From Desulfuromusa sp. (GTDB taxonomy: Bacteria > Desulfobacterota > Desulfuromonadia > Desulfuromonadales > Geopsychrobacteraceae), in assembly GCA_030590745.1 (NCBI GenBank), contig JAUVCS010000058.1:1-6186 (forward strand): a DNA stretch of 6,186 nt. The letters are read 5' to 3'. A program made the translations under genes and the position numbers. Position 1 is the first letter of the stretch, and each line of letters begins with the position of its first letter. This document shows, in pieces, positions 1 through 6,078 of this stretch. The notes below the pieces were generated by a model. That model had not been told where the DNA came from and ran no database searches. It saw nothing but the letters and a program-made list of their open reading frames with translations.

Positions 1-1
1 G

Positions 2-748
2 CGTACTGATGCCGCCGATGTTCAACAATTTTATCGTGCTGCTCCGGGTGGAGAACGCTGCCTTGAAGCTTTTGCCCAGAGTAAACGCTTCTCTGCCCTT
101 GATCTGGATCGTGAAAAAGGGTGTATCCGCTCTCAGGAAAATGCCTACAGTCAGGATGGTGGTCTGGCGGTGCTTTATGGGAATCTTGCCCTTGATGGCT
201 GTATTGTCAAAACGGCCGGTGTAGACGAAGCAAATCTCACTTTTACCGGTCCGGCTCGTATTTATGAGAGTCAGGAGGATGCGATTGACGGAATTCTTGG
301 TGATAAGGTGCAACCTGGCGATGTTGTGGTGATTCGCTATGAAGGACCCAAGGGTGGCCCGGGGATGCAGGAGATGCTCTATCCCACCAGCTACTTGAAG
401 TCAAAGGGACTGGGGAAGGCCTGTGCATTGATTACCGATGGGCGTTTTTCCGGGGGAACTTCAGGATTGTCGATTGGTCATGTGTCTCCGGAAGCCGCTG
501 AGGGGGGGACAATTGCACTGCTGGAGGAGGGTGATCTGGTTGCTATTGATATTCCCGCCCGTAAGATTGTTATGCAGGTTGCTGATGCTGTTTTGCAACA
601 GCGAGAAGAGGCGATGGTCGCAAAGGGTAAGATGGCATGGAAACCGGCACTTCGTCAGCGTCAGGTCAGTCGTGCTTTACAGGCTTACGCAGCAACAACA
701 ACCAGTGCAGCGCGGGGGGCTATCCGTGATCTGGAGCAGTTGCGGTAG
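2..748 (+). CDS. ilvD: Dihydroxy-acid dehydratase, C-terminal part (5' end outside window)
   Basis: This is the last 248 codons of IlvD. The enzyme dehydrates 2,3-dihydroxy-isovalerate and 2,3-dihydroxy-3-methylvalerate to the 2-oxo acids that lead to valine, leucine and isoleucine, in the cytoplasm. The frame is open from base 2 to the TAG at 746-748. Family stretches seen include [38 protein letters not shown], a run from [20 protein letters not shown], and [12 protein letters not shown]. The serine in GRFSGGTSG (codon 449-451, fragment residue 150) corresponds to the proposed catalytic base of the IlvD/Edd family. The Fe-S ligand cysteines lie in the missing N-terminal part. Compared with the E. 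coli enzyme of about 616 residues, roughly 60% of the protein is upstream. An internal ATG at 170 is not the start, because clear IlvD sequence precedes it in frame. Identification is very secure; intactness of the upstream part cannot be judged. Confidence 0.97.
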   Translation, partial: RTDAADVQQFYRAAPGGERCLEAFAQSKRFSALDLDREKGCIRSQENAYSQDGGLAVLYGNLALDGCIVKTAGVDEANLTFTGPARIYESQEDAIDGILGDKVQPGDVVVIRYEGPKGGPGMQEMLYPTSYLKSKGLGKACALITDGRFSGGTSGLSIGHVSPEAAEGGTIALLEEGDLVAIDIPARKIVMQVADAVLQQREEAMVAKGKMAWKPALRQRQVSRALQAYAATTTSAARGAIRDLEQLR

Positions 749-761
749 CATAAGATACGAT

Positions 762-805
762 CCTTCTCCCTGAGGGAGGAGGTGCCCAGCGGGCGGGTGA
801 GGGGG
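762..805. repeat. REP-like palindromic intergenic repeat
   Basis: Two adjacent hairpins lie just after ilvD. The first has arms 762-770 and 774-782 (9 pairs, one G-T wobble, loop TGA). The second has arms 784-787 (GCCC) and 791-794 (GGGC) with a 3-base loop, followed by GGGTGAGGG. The consensus of CTCCCTGAGGGAG, a GC hairpin and GGGTGAGGG is like short palindromic repeats that I remember as dispersed between genes in many proteobacteria. That it is multi-copy in this genome is inference. Confidence 0.55.
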
Positions 806-819
806 CTTCTGGTCAAACA

Positions 820-859
820 AAAAAAGAGCCGGTGTCGTGAATGACATCGGCTCTTTTTT
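820..859. terminator. Bidirectional rho-independent terminator between ilvD and dsbC
   Basis: The arms 820-836 and 843-859 pair over 17 positions with a single G-T wobble around a 6-base loop (GTGAAT). The GC-rich core GAGCCGGTGTC is bordered by an A-tract on the left (819-825) and a T-tract on the right (854-859), so the hairpin ends in U-rich RNA when read from either strand. It sits two bases before the stop codon of the minus-strand gene and 71 bases after the ilvD stop, as expected for a shared terminator between convergent genes. Confidence 0.9.
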
Positions 860-861
860 GA

Positions 862-1620
862 CTATTGAGTGATCGGTTTGCTCTCTTCAATCAGCTTGAG
901 GAGTTCGTCCAGTGGTTTGTATCCAGGGGCGATTTGTCCATTGGGTAAGATAAGGGTAGGAGTTCCATGAATCCCCAGCTGCTGGGCAAGCTCCTTATTC
1001 TTTTCAATAATGTCTGTTTCGCAATTCGGTTCCGGTAATGATTTTCCAGAAAAAGCCTGTTCCAATTGCTCCATCGATTTATTACATAGAATTGTTTGAG
1101 TGGCCTGGCGTGAGCTGGCCTTAAGAGGAATCAGTTTGCTGTAAAAAGCCAGATCCGGATTCTCCTTAACGGCCTCATGCAGAACTTTGTGAAGTTTGCT
1201 ACAGTAAGGGCAATGGGGGTCGGTAAAAACAATGATCTGTTGAGTTGCCTCAGGACTCCCGACAAGGAGTGCATCATCCAGTGGAATAGCTGAGACATCA
1301 ACGGGATTGAGTCGCTGGTAATGTATTTCAGTCAAGTTTTTGCGATCTTTAAGGCGGATAACATTTCCAGTGAACAGGTATGAACCCGTGCTGTCCAGGT
1401 AAATTGGAACTGTTCTCCCCTGCATTCTCATTGAGAGGAGATAAAGACCGGGTATCTCTGCTGGCTCAATTGTCAGGACTTCACCTTGTATCCCCTTTAA
1501 GGCCTCTATGGCATCATCTTTGGTTAATTGTTGCCCGGCTGCGTTAGAACCGTCATTGGCGGCGCATACCGGCATTGCATTGAATAAGATAATCAATAAT
1601 AAAAATAGAGCTGGACGCAC
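862..1620 (-). CDS. dsbC: Periplasmic thiol:disulfide isomerase, DsbC type
   Basis: The 252-residue product is a DsbC/DsbG-family protein that reshuffles wrong disulfide bonds in exported proteins, normally as a dimer kept reduced by DsbD. A signal peptide is visible (hydrophobic residues 4-17, likely cleavage after VCA at residue 20). An N-terminal dimerisation region follows (about 30-110), then a thioredoxin-fold catalytic domain (about 120-250). The active site is CPYC at residues 137-140 within FTDPHCPYCSKLH, and the cis-proline loop is GTP at 219-221. Two further cysteines (179, 200) match the structural disulfide of DsbC. GTG at 1620 is chosen because AGGAGG lies five bases upstream. 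A longer GTG start at 1689 has no ribosome binding site and would put 23 polar residues before the signal peptide. The gene converges on ilvD and diverges from leuB, so it seems to be a single-gene unit. CPYC is typical of DsbG rather than E. coli DsbC (CGYC), but the C-terminal half follows DsbC closely. Confidence 0.92.
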   Translation of the reverse strand: MRPALFLLLIILFNAMPVCAANDGSNAAGQQLTKDDAIEALKGIQGEVLTIEPAEIPGLYLLSMRMQGRTVPIYLDSTGSYLFTGNVIRLKDRKNLTEIHYQRLNPVDVSAIPLDDALLVGSPEATQQIIVFTDPHCPYCSKLHKVLHEAVKENPDLAFYSKLIPLKASSRQATQTILCNKSMEQLEQAFSGKSLPEPNCETDIIEKNKELAQQLGIHGTPTLILPNGQIAPGYKPLDELLKLIEESKPITQ

Positions 1621-1625
1621 AAAAT

Positions 1626-1631
1626 CCTCCT
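1626..1631 (-). promoter_or_regulatory. Ribosome binding site deciding the dsbC start
   Basis: Read on the minus strand this is a perfect AGGAGG, five bases before the GTG at 1620-1618. It fixes the start at that GTG, directly ahead of the signal peptide, instead of the upstream in-frame GTG at 1689. Confidence 0.85.
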
Positions 1632-1679
1632 GTTTAATAATTTGATTTGGGTTGTGGTTGTTTTTTTTGTTGGATTTGA

Positions 1680-1709
1680 ACTCTAACACAACTTGTTATC
1701 TATCACCAA
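1680..1709 (-). promoter_or_regulatory. Candidate promoter for dsbC
   Basis: On the minus strand, TTGGTG (1709-1704) is followed after 18 bases by TAGAGT (1685-1680), which is preceded by TGT as in an extended -10 box. Transcription would begin near 1673, leaving a leader of about 50 bases and excluding the alternative GTG at 1689. The hexamers match the sigma-70 consensus only at the most conserved positions, so this is tentative. Confidence 0.35.
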
Positions 1710-1725
1710 ACAGGGACGTGGTGAT
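1702..1725. promoter_or_regulatory. Inverted repeat, possible operator between dsbC and leuB
   Basis: ATCACCA (1702-1708) and TGGTGAT (1719-1725) form a perfect 7-bp inverted repeat around a 10-base spacer. It ends 22 bases before the leuB -35 box and overlaps the -35 of the candidate dsbC promoter. The position suits a transcription factor site acting on either gene. No known regulator motif is recognised. Confidence 0.35.
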
Positions 1726-1747
1726 TGTTTTAGAGCCAAGAAATGGT

Positions 1748-1776
1748 TTGACAAAAAAAGTCCCTTTTTCTATAGT
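1748..1776 (+). promoter_or_regulatory. Sigma-70 promoter of leuB
   Basis: A perfect -35 TTGACA (1748-1753) is followed by a 17-base spacer and TATAGT (1771-1776), one base off the -10 consensus. The start of transcription would fall near 1780-1784, about 55 bases before the leuB ATG. The leader holds a short GCCC/GGGC complementarity (1789-1792 and 1805-1808), but I see no T-box, leucine-rich leader peptide or clear terminator in it. The strong match suggests substantial constitutive expression unless a repressor acts here. Confidence 0.82.
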
Positions 1777-1836
1777 TTAGCCGTTTTTGCCCTCTGGAGA
1801 CGCTGGGCATTTTATTTTATCTGGGAGAAAATTACT

Positions 1837-2931
1837 ATGTCGAAAAAATTTAAAATTGCCGTTTTGCCTGGTGATGGAATCGGCCCCGAAGTGATGGTAG
1901 AAGCCCTCAAGGTTCTTGATGCTGTCGAAAAAAAATACGCTGTCAGTTTTGAACGGACAATGGCAAATGTCGGCGGAGCCGGCATCGATAAAGAGGGAAG
2001 GGCGCTGCCCGATAAAACCGTTGCCATCTGTAAGGAGTCTGACGCGATTTTGTTTGGTAGTGTCGGTGGCCCCAAGTGGGAAAGTTTACCCCCCGATGAG
2101 CAACCGGAACGGGGTGCATTACTCCCTCTGCGGAAGATTTTCGGGCTGTTCTGTAACCTGCGACCGGCGATTATATTTCCGGCGTTAACTGGCGCTTCCA
2201 GTTTGAAGGAGAGTGTGATTGAAGGGGGCTTTGATATTCTGGTGGTGCGTGAATTAACTGGTGGAATCTACTTTGCTTCGCCGAAGGGGATTGAAGGGGA
2301 AGGGGGAGAACGTACCGGTTTTGACACGATGAAGTATTCGGTTGCCGAAGTTGAGAAGATCACCCACGTTGCCTTTGCAGCGGCTCGCAAACGGGATAAG
2401 AGGGTTTGTTCAATCGATAAAGCCAATGTTCTTTCAACATCGGTGCTCTGGCGCGAAGTTGTTGAGCGTGTTGCCAAAGAGTATCCTGATGTAGAACTTT
2501 CCCACATGTATGTTGATAATGCGGCAATGCAACTGGTTCGCTGGCCAAAACAGTTTGATGTTATGCTGTGTGGAAATATGTTCGGGGATATCATTTCTGA
2601 TGAGGCAGCCATGTTGACCGGGTCGCTCGGGATGTTGCCCTCTGCGTCACTGGCAGAAGGAACTTTTGGGATGTATGAACCATCAGGTGGCAGTGCCCCT
2701 GATATTGCTGGACAGGGAATTGCCAATCCGATTGCACAGATTCTCTCTACTTCGATGATGTTGCGTTATTCCTTTGGCATGCTTGAGGCTGCTGATGCAA
2801 TTAATTCTGCAGTTGAAGATGTCTTGAACGATGGTTATCGTACTGGTGATATCTATCAGAATGGTGCTGGCGAGAAGAAGGTTGATACTGCGGCAATGGG
2901 TGATGCAATTATTAATAAATTGGGTTGCTGA
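1837..2931 (+). CDS. leuB: 3-isopropylmalate dehydrogenase
   Basis: LeuB oxidises and decarboxylates 3-isopropylmalate with NAD+ to 2-oxoisocaproate, the step before transamination to leucine, as a cytoplasmic homodimer that needs Mg2+ or Mn2+. The 364-residue length fits the family (E. coli 363). Visible motifs are [10 protein letters not shown] near the N terminus, FGSVGGPKW, substrate arginines R99, R109 and R138, Y145 in TGGIYF, K195 in SIDKANVL, metal-binding aspartates D227 (YVDNAAMQL), D251 and D255 (FGDIISDE), and the NAD-binding GSAPDIAG at 285-292. The ATG at 1837 is chosen because it begins the conserved [14 protein letters not shown] and has GGGAG at 1823-1827, nine bases upstream. 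The frame stays open upstream to a TTG at 1693, but that stretch contains the promoter and is not LeuB-like. It has its own promoter and is followed by a hairpin, so it may be monocistronic. Confidence 0.98.
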   Translation: MSKKFKIAVLPGDGIGPEVMVEALKVLDAVEKKYAVSFERTMANVGGAGIDKEGRALPDKTVAICKESDAILFGSVGGPKWESLPPDEQPERGALLPLRKIFGLFCNLRPAIIFPALTGASSLKESVIEGGFDILVVRELTGGIYFASPKGIEGEGGERTGFDTMKYSVAEVEKITHVAFAAARKRDKRVCSIDKANVLSTSVLWREVVERVAKEYPDVELSHMYVDNAAMQLVRWPKQFDVMLCGNMFGDIISDEAAMLTGSLGMLPSASLAEGTFGMYEPSGGSAPDIAGQGIANPIAQILSTSMMLRYSFGMLEAADAINSAVEDVLNDGYRTGDIYQNGAGEKKVDTAAMGDAIINKLGC

Positions 2932-2963
2932 TTTGCTGTTTGGATAGAATGGTATTTGATAAA

Positions 2964-2991
2964 AGACGGGGAGCTTTGTGGCTCCCTGTCT
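2964..2991 (+). terminator. Hairpin after leuB, probable weak terminator
   Basis: Arms 2964-2974 and 2981-2991 pair over 11 positions with one G-T wobble around the loop TTTGTG. The stem is GC-rich, but the sequence after it (GTTATTCATG) has only scattered Ts, so termination may be partial and some leuB transcription may continue into truA, 32 bases downstream. Confidence 0.6.
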
Positions 2992-3022
2992 GTTATTCAT
3001 GTAAGAATGGTGGCAGGTTCGA

Positions 3023-3757
3023 ATGGCTAGAATCAAGCTGATTATTGCCTATGACGGAACAAATTACGTCGGCTGGCAATATCAACCAAATGGTATTTCT
3101 GTGCAACAACGGTTAGAGCAAGCGTTGCAGCAATTAACCGGAATTATCCATACGGTCTACTCCGCTGGTCGGACCGATTCCGGTGTCCATGCACGGGGGA
3201 TGGTTTGTCATCTGACGACTGAGAGAGAGTTACCATTAAGTGCCTGGCGGGAAGGGGTGAACCGGTTTCTCCCCGACGATATTGCGGTTCGACATGTGGA
3301 ACTGGTTGATGATCAATTTCATGCCCGGTTTTCTGCCCGGGGCAAGCATTATCGCTATACTATATTGCGTGATCAGATTCGCTCACCGCTGGAGAGGAAA
3401 AACAGCTGGCTGGTGAAGAAACCCGTTGATCTGGAAAAAATGCAGCAAGCGGCCCAAAATTTTATTGGTCAACATGATTTTGCTCTGTTTCGTACCAGTG
3501 GCTGTTCTGCAAAGACCACGATTCGGGAAATTTACTCGATTGATTTCAGTGAGGAGGGTTCACTGCTGCACATCGATATTCGTGGCAGTGGTTTTCTGAG
3601 AAACATGATCAGGATGATGGTCGGCACCCTGGTCCAAATTGGACGTGGTAAAAGACCAGTTACGGAGATTCAGCGACTACTGGAAGAGACCGGATCTGAG
3701 GCTACAGCGCTGACTGCTCCAGCCCATGGACTCTGCTTGATGGAGGTGTGGTTTTAG
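3023..3757 (+). CDS. truA: tRNA pseudouridine(38-40) synthase
   Basis: TruA converts uridines at positions 38, 39 and 40 of the anticodon stem-loop of many tRNAs to pseudouridine, which helps maintain the reading frame. The 244-residue product is close to the usual length (E. coli 270). The N-terminal half has IIAYDGTNYVGWQ (residues 7-19) and the catalytic motif GRTDSGVHA (49-57) with nucleophile Asp52. The conserved tyrosine follows in KHYRY (Tyr110). The C-terminal half has DFALFRTSG (152-160) and GSGFLRNMIRMMVGTL (188-203). The ATG at 3023 begins the conserved MARIKLIIAYDG; the ribosome binding site is weak (AGG at 3015-3017). No good promoter was found just upstream, so truA may depend on read-through from leuB. 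There is no obvious terminator after its stop, and rplM follows 140 bases later behind its own promoter. Confidence 0.97.
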   Translation: MARIKLIIAYDGTNYVGWQYQPNGISVQQRLEQALQQLTGIIHTVYSAGRTDSGVHARGMVCHLTTERELPLSAWREGVNRFLPDDIAVRHVELVDDQFHARFSARGKHYRYTILRDQIRSPLERKNSWLVKKPVDLEKMQQAAQNFIGQHDFALFRTSGCSAKTTIREIYSIDFSEEGSLLHIDIRGSGFLRNMIRMMVGTLVQIGRGKRPVTEIQRLLEETGSEATALTAPAHGLCLMEVWF

Positions 3758-3814
3758 CCGCCGCCGGGATGGGTGGAGAATTAAAATAAAGCAGCAGCAG
3801 ATTGAAGAATTATC

Positions 3815-3843
3815 TTGACAGGTGCGGGCGACTCAGATAGGTT
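3815..3843 (+). promoter_or_regulatory. Promoter of the rplM-rpsI operon
   Basis: A perfect TTGACA (3815-3820), a 17-base spacer and TAGGTT (3838-3843) make a plausible sigma-70 promoter. The -10 keeps the key first, second and last bases. GC-rich sequence around the start region (GCGGGCG in the spacer) is seen in some stringently controlled ribosomal promoters, but stringent control is inference. The transcript would start near 3850, about 48 bases before rplM. Confidence 0.7.
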
Positions 3844-3850
3844 TACCGCT

Positions 3851-3865
3851 TTGTGAGCCCCACAA
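3851..3865 (+). promoter_or_regulatory. Small hairpin in the rplM leader
   Basis: TTGTG (3851-3855) and CACAA (3861-3865) pair around AGCCC at the expected 5' end of the operon mRNA. L13 operons in several bacteria are controlled through leader RNA structures, so this could be an autoregulatory site or simply a 5' stabilising stem. The stem is only five pairs, and no match to a named leader family can be shown by eye. Confidence 0.3.
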
Positions 3866-3897
3866 CCCTTTAAGTCATAAGTTCAGAGAGGAATGCG

Positions 3898-4332
3898 ATG
3901 AGTACTCTAGTCGCTAAAGAGCAGGATATTGTTAGAGATTGGTATGTTGTCGATCTGGAGGATGTTGTTCTCGGTCGTGCTGCAACTGAAATAGCTCGTG
4001 TTTTACGTGGTAAACATAAGCCAATTTATACTCCGAGTGTTGATACCGGAGACTTTGTTGTTGTCCTTAATGCCGATAAAATAAAGCTGACCGGAAACAA
4101 GATGGCAGATAAGATCTACTATCATCATACCGGCTGGCAAGGTGGCATTAAAGAGATCAGCGCCGAAAAACTGTTGGAAAAAAAGCCGGAAATGTTGGTT
4201 GAAACAGCGGTCAAAGGTATGCTGCCAAAGAATAAATTGGGTCGTAAAATGTTTCGTAAACTCAAGGTTTATGCCGGTAGTGAACATCCTCATGCCGCAC
4301 AGCAACCTAAAGAACTGAAGTTAAAGTTATAA
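3898..4332 (+). CDS. rplM: 50S ribosomal protein L13
   Basis: L13 is an early-assembling protein of the large ribosomal subunit that binds 23S rRNA. The 144-residue product has the expected size (E. coli 142). Conserved stretches are RDWYVVD (13-19), [10 protein letters not shown] (25-34), [11 protein letters not shown] (36-46), [14 protein letters not shown] (49-62), the [13 protein letters not shown] run (74-86), the signature [20 protein letters not shown] (104-123), and EHPHAAQQP near the end. The ATG at 3898 has AGAGAGG at 3885-3891, six bases upstream. Another ATG at 3893 opens only a two-codon frame whose TGA overlaps this start. It is the first gene of a two-gene operon with rpsI, 17 bases downstream, a pairing conserved in most bacteria. 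Confidence 0.98.
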   Translation: MSTLVAKEQDIVRDWYVVDLEDVVLGRAATEIARVLRGKHKPIYTPSVDTGDFVVVLNADKIKLTGNKMADKIYYHHTGWQGGIKEISAEKLLEKKPEMLVETAVKGMLPKNKLGRKMFRKLKVYAGSEHPHAAQQPKELKLKL

Positions 4333-4349
4333 TACTGGGAGATAGCTAG

Positions 4350-4742
4350 ATGGCTGAGCAGAAAATTTATGCAACCGGCAAAAGAAAAACCTCAATTGCC
4401 CGTGTCTGGATGAAACCCGGCACCGGTGAAATTGTTATCAATAAGCGTCCTGTTGATGTTTTCTTTGGTCGTGAAACGTCCAAAATGGTTATTCGTCAAC
4501 CGTTAGAGCTGACTGATAATATGGGTAAGTTTGATATTTCAGTTAATGTTTCTGGAGGTGGTATCTCTGGTCAGGCCGGTGCAATTAAGCACGGCATTAC
4601 CAAGGCACTTCTGGAAGTTAACCCGGAATTACGTGCAACTCTGAAACAGGCTGGTTTTATTACCCGCGACAGTCGTATTAAAGAGCGTAAGAAATACGGA
4701 CGTGCAGGTGCCCGTAAGAGTTTCCAGTTCTCCAAGCGTTAA
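4350..4742 (+). CDS. rpsI: 30S ribosomal protein S9
   Basis: S9 belongs to the head of the small ribosomal subunit; its basic C-terminal tail reaches the P site and contacts the anticodon loop of the bound tRNA. The 130-residue length is exactly typical. Motifs seen are [14 protein letters not shown] (7-20), [17 protein letters not shown] (67-83), [16 protein letters not shown] (94-109) and [19 protein letters not shown] (112-130), including the universal C-terminal SKR. The ATG has GGGAG at 4337-4341, eight bases upstream. It is co-transcribed with rplM and closed by a strong terminator 35 bases after its stop. Confidence 0.98.
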   Translation: MAEQKIYATGKRKTSIARVWMKPGTGEIVINKRPVDVFFGRETSKMVIRQPLELTDNMGKFDISVNVSGGGISGQAGAIKHGITKALLEVNPELRATLKQAGFITRDSRIKERKKYGRAGARKSFQFSKR

Positions 4743-4777
4743 TTTCCTATTGGCAATTATCTGCTGGATGCGAAAAG

Positions 4778-4811
4778 AAAAAGGGAAACCCTCCAGGGTT
4801 TCCCTTTTTTT
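4778..4811 (+). terminator. Strong rho-independent terminator of rplM-rpsI
   Basis: Arms 4778-4791 and 4796-4809 pair perfectly over 14 positions around the loop TCCA, and the 3' side runs into seven Ts (4805-4811). The left arm starts with five As, so it could also stop transcription from the other direction, although no gene there needs it. It separates the ribosomal operon from argC. Confidence 0.93.
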
Positions 4812-4847
4812 GTATATACCGTTTAGATTGTAATCTGTATCAAATGT

Positions 4848-4851
4848 GGAG
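4848..4851 (+). promoter_or_regulatory. Ribosome binding site deciding the argC start
   Basis: GGAG lies six bases before the ATG at 4858. An in-frame GTG at 4846 overlaps this site and would add only four residues (MEIS) before the conserved [11 protein letters not shown], so the ATG is preferred. Confidence 0.7.
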
Positions 4852-4857
4852 ATCTCT

Positions 4858-5895
4858 ATGTTGAAAGTAGCTGTTGTTGGAGCCAGTGGGTACACCGGTG
4901 TTGAGCTGTTACGGATTCTGGTTGGCCATCCAGAAATTGAAATCTGCTGTGTGACGTCACGGCAGCATGAAGGGCTTCCGATTAATCAGGTCTTTCCATC
5001 ATTAAGCGGTTTTTGTGAGCTGCCATGTGAGCCCCTTGATATCGCTGCAATTGCCAAACATGCCGATCTTGTTTTTACCGCATTGCCACACAAAACAGCC
5101 ATGGAGGTTGTTCCAGGTTTTCTTGCTGCTGGTTGTAAAGTTGTTGACCTCTCAGCAGATTATCGGTTGAAAGACCAGGATGTTTATGAACAGTGGTACC
5201 AGGTCCATAGTAGCCCTGAGCTGTTTGCTGAAGCCGTTTATGGGCTGCCGGAACTCTACCGTGAGCAGCTTCGCTCTGCCCGTTTGGTTGCCAATCCCGG
5301 TTGCTATCCGACCAGTGTTATTCTTGGCCTGGCCCCCTTGCTGGAAAAACACTTGATCGATCCGAAGAGTCTGATTGTGGATAGTAAATCCGGGGTGAGT
5401 GGCGCCGGGCGTGGAGTTAAACTTGGGAGTCTTTTCTGTGAGGCGAACGAAGGTTTCAAGGCTTATGGGATCGCCAGTCATCGGCATACTCCAGAAATTG
5501 AGCAAGAGCTGACCGGATTGGCTGGTTGTGCTATCAGGCTTAATTTCACCCCCCATCTGCTCCCGGTCAACCGTGGTATCCTTTCGACCTGTTATGCTGA
5601 TTTGCTTGAGGATAAGTCTACCGAAGAACTGATTGCACTGTTTCAACAACATTATGCCGATGAACATTTTATTCGGGTGATGCCGGGTGGGCAATTGCCA
5701 AATATTGCCTATGTGAGAGGGACGAACTTCTGTGATATAGGGCTGGTCAGTGATCAGCATACCGGACGGGTGATTGTCGTGACAGCCATTGATAATCTGG
5801 TTAAGGGGGCAGCCGGGCAAGCCGTGCAGAACATGAATATAATTTGTGGTTTCGATGAGTCTCTTGGGTTAGGGATTGTGCCAACTTTTCCCTAG
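4858..5895 (+). CDS. argC: N-acetyl-gamma-glutamyl-phosphate reductase
   Basis: ArgC reduces N-acetyl-glutamyl-5-phosphate with NADPH to N-acetylglutamate semialdehyde, the third step of arginine synthesis, in the cytoplasm. The 345-residue product fits the family (about 330-350). The N-terminal dinucleotide-binding loop is GASGYTG (8-14); [11 protein letters not shown] (74-84) and [10 protein letters not shown] (95-104) follow. The catalytic cysteine is Cys149 in ANPGCYPT. The catalytic domain shows [12 protein letters not shown] (175-186), [10 protein letters not shown] (207-216) with the active-site histidine, and [15 protein letters not shown]. The C-terminal AVQNMN is also typical. No convincing promoter or ARG-box operator is seen in the 46 bases after the rpsI terminator, only a small AGATT/AATCT inverted repeat at 4825-4836. 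Other arginine genes are not adjacent. The TAG stop at 5893-5895 lies inside the CTAG that flanks the downstream repeat element, yet the protein end looks complete. Confidence 0.97.
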   Translation: MLKVAVVGASGYTGVELLRILVGHPEIEICCVTSRQHEGLPINQVFPSLSGFCELPCEPLDIAAIAKHADLVFTALPHKTAMEVVPGFLAAGCKVVDLSADYRLKDQDVYEQWYQVHSSPELFAEAVYGLPELYREQLRSARLVANPGCYPTSVILGLAPLLEKHLIDPKSLIVDSKSGVSGAGRGVKLGSLFCEANEGFKAYGIASHRHTPEIEQELTGLAGCAIRLNFTPHLLPVNRGILSTCYADLLEDKSTEELIALFQQHYADEHFIRVMPGGQLPNIAYVRGTNFCDIGLVSDQHTGRVIVVTAIDNLVKGAAGQAVQNMNIICGFDESLGLGIVPTFP

Positions 5896-5909
5896 GAGAC
5901 TGTCGGACT
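5892..5909 (+). repeat. Left terminal inverted repeat of MITE-like element, with CTAG
   Basis: CTAG plus 14 bases of the element end. It matches the reverse complement of 6043-6060 at 16 of 18 positions. The argC stop codon is the TAG of this CTAG. Confidence 0.75.
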
Positions 5910-6056
5910 CTCCATGAACTGGCTGCAAATCCGTTTGTCTGGCTCATTTTTTAGCTCCTTTTTGCCCCATAGCTATGGCTATGAGCCTGCAAACGAGCTA
6001 AAAACTGTTCTCAAATCTCCGAATTTTCGCTTCAGTCCGTATAGCCCGACAGCCTC
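5896..6056. mobile_element. MITE-like non-autonomous element, 161 bp
   Basis: The element begins GGAGACTGTCGGACT and ends with the inverted version (reverse complement GGAGGCTGTCGGGCT; 13 of 15 identical). CTAG lies directly outside both ends (5892-5895 and 6057-6060), as for a 4-bp target duplication. It has no plausible coding sequence. Inside are a perfect 12-bp palindrome near the centre (5967-5978) and two further inverted repeats, 5932-5947 with 5981-5995 (imperfect) and 5948-5957 with 5995-6004 (10 of 10). Some IS5-family transposons duplicate a 4-bp YTAR/CTAG target, so a transposase of that kind is a reasonable mobiliser, but the parent element is not in the window. It sits between convergent genes. 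It could alternatively be a dispersed extragenic repeat with a structural RNA role. Confidence 0.65.
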
Positions 6057-6060
6057 CTAG
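6043..6060 (-). repeat. Right terminal inverted repeat of MITE-like element, with CTAG
   Basis: Inverted partner of 5892-5909, with two mismatches in 18. The sequence immediately outside (GAGACT, 6061-6066) again resembles the left end, so CCTAGGAGACT occurs as an 11-bp direct repeat at 5891-5901 and 6056-6066. Confidence 0.75.
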
Positions 6061-6078
6061 GAGACTATCTCATCACTT

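Noticed and set aside
1621..1689. N-terminal extension of dsbC to the GTG at 1689
   Set aside because: It would put 23 polar residues ahead of a clean signal peptide, lacks a ribosome binding site, and lies upstream of the candidate transcription start; AGGAGG favours the GTG at 1620.
1693..1836. N-terminal extension of leuB to a TTG start
   Set aside because: The stretch contains the TTGACA/TATAGT promoter, has no ribosome binding site at its start, and is unlike LeuB; the ATG at 1837 fits the family exactly.
1777..1836. leuB leader as an attenuator or T-box
   Set aside because: Only a 4-bp GCCC/GGGC pairing is present; there is no leucine-rich leader peptide, no T-box consensus and no competing terminator.
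2268..2726. 152-codon open frame on the minus strand opposite leuB
   Set aside because: The overlapping plus-strand frame is unmistakable LeuB, and the antisense translation is low-complexity and unfamiliar.
2945..2950. TAGAAT as a -10 box for a truA promoter
   Set aside because: No acceptable -35 lies 16-18 bases upstream (TTGCTG is only 5 bases before it), so it is not called.
4825..4836. AGATT-GT-AATCT inverted repeat before argC as an ArgR operator
   Set aside because: It does not match the TGAAT/ATTCA ARG-box pattern and is short enough to occur by chance.
5152..5820. 222-codon open frame on the minus strand opposite argC
   Set aside because: It lies wholly inside the clearly recognised argC gene, resembles no family I know, and has no supporting signals; it is an antisense shadow.
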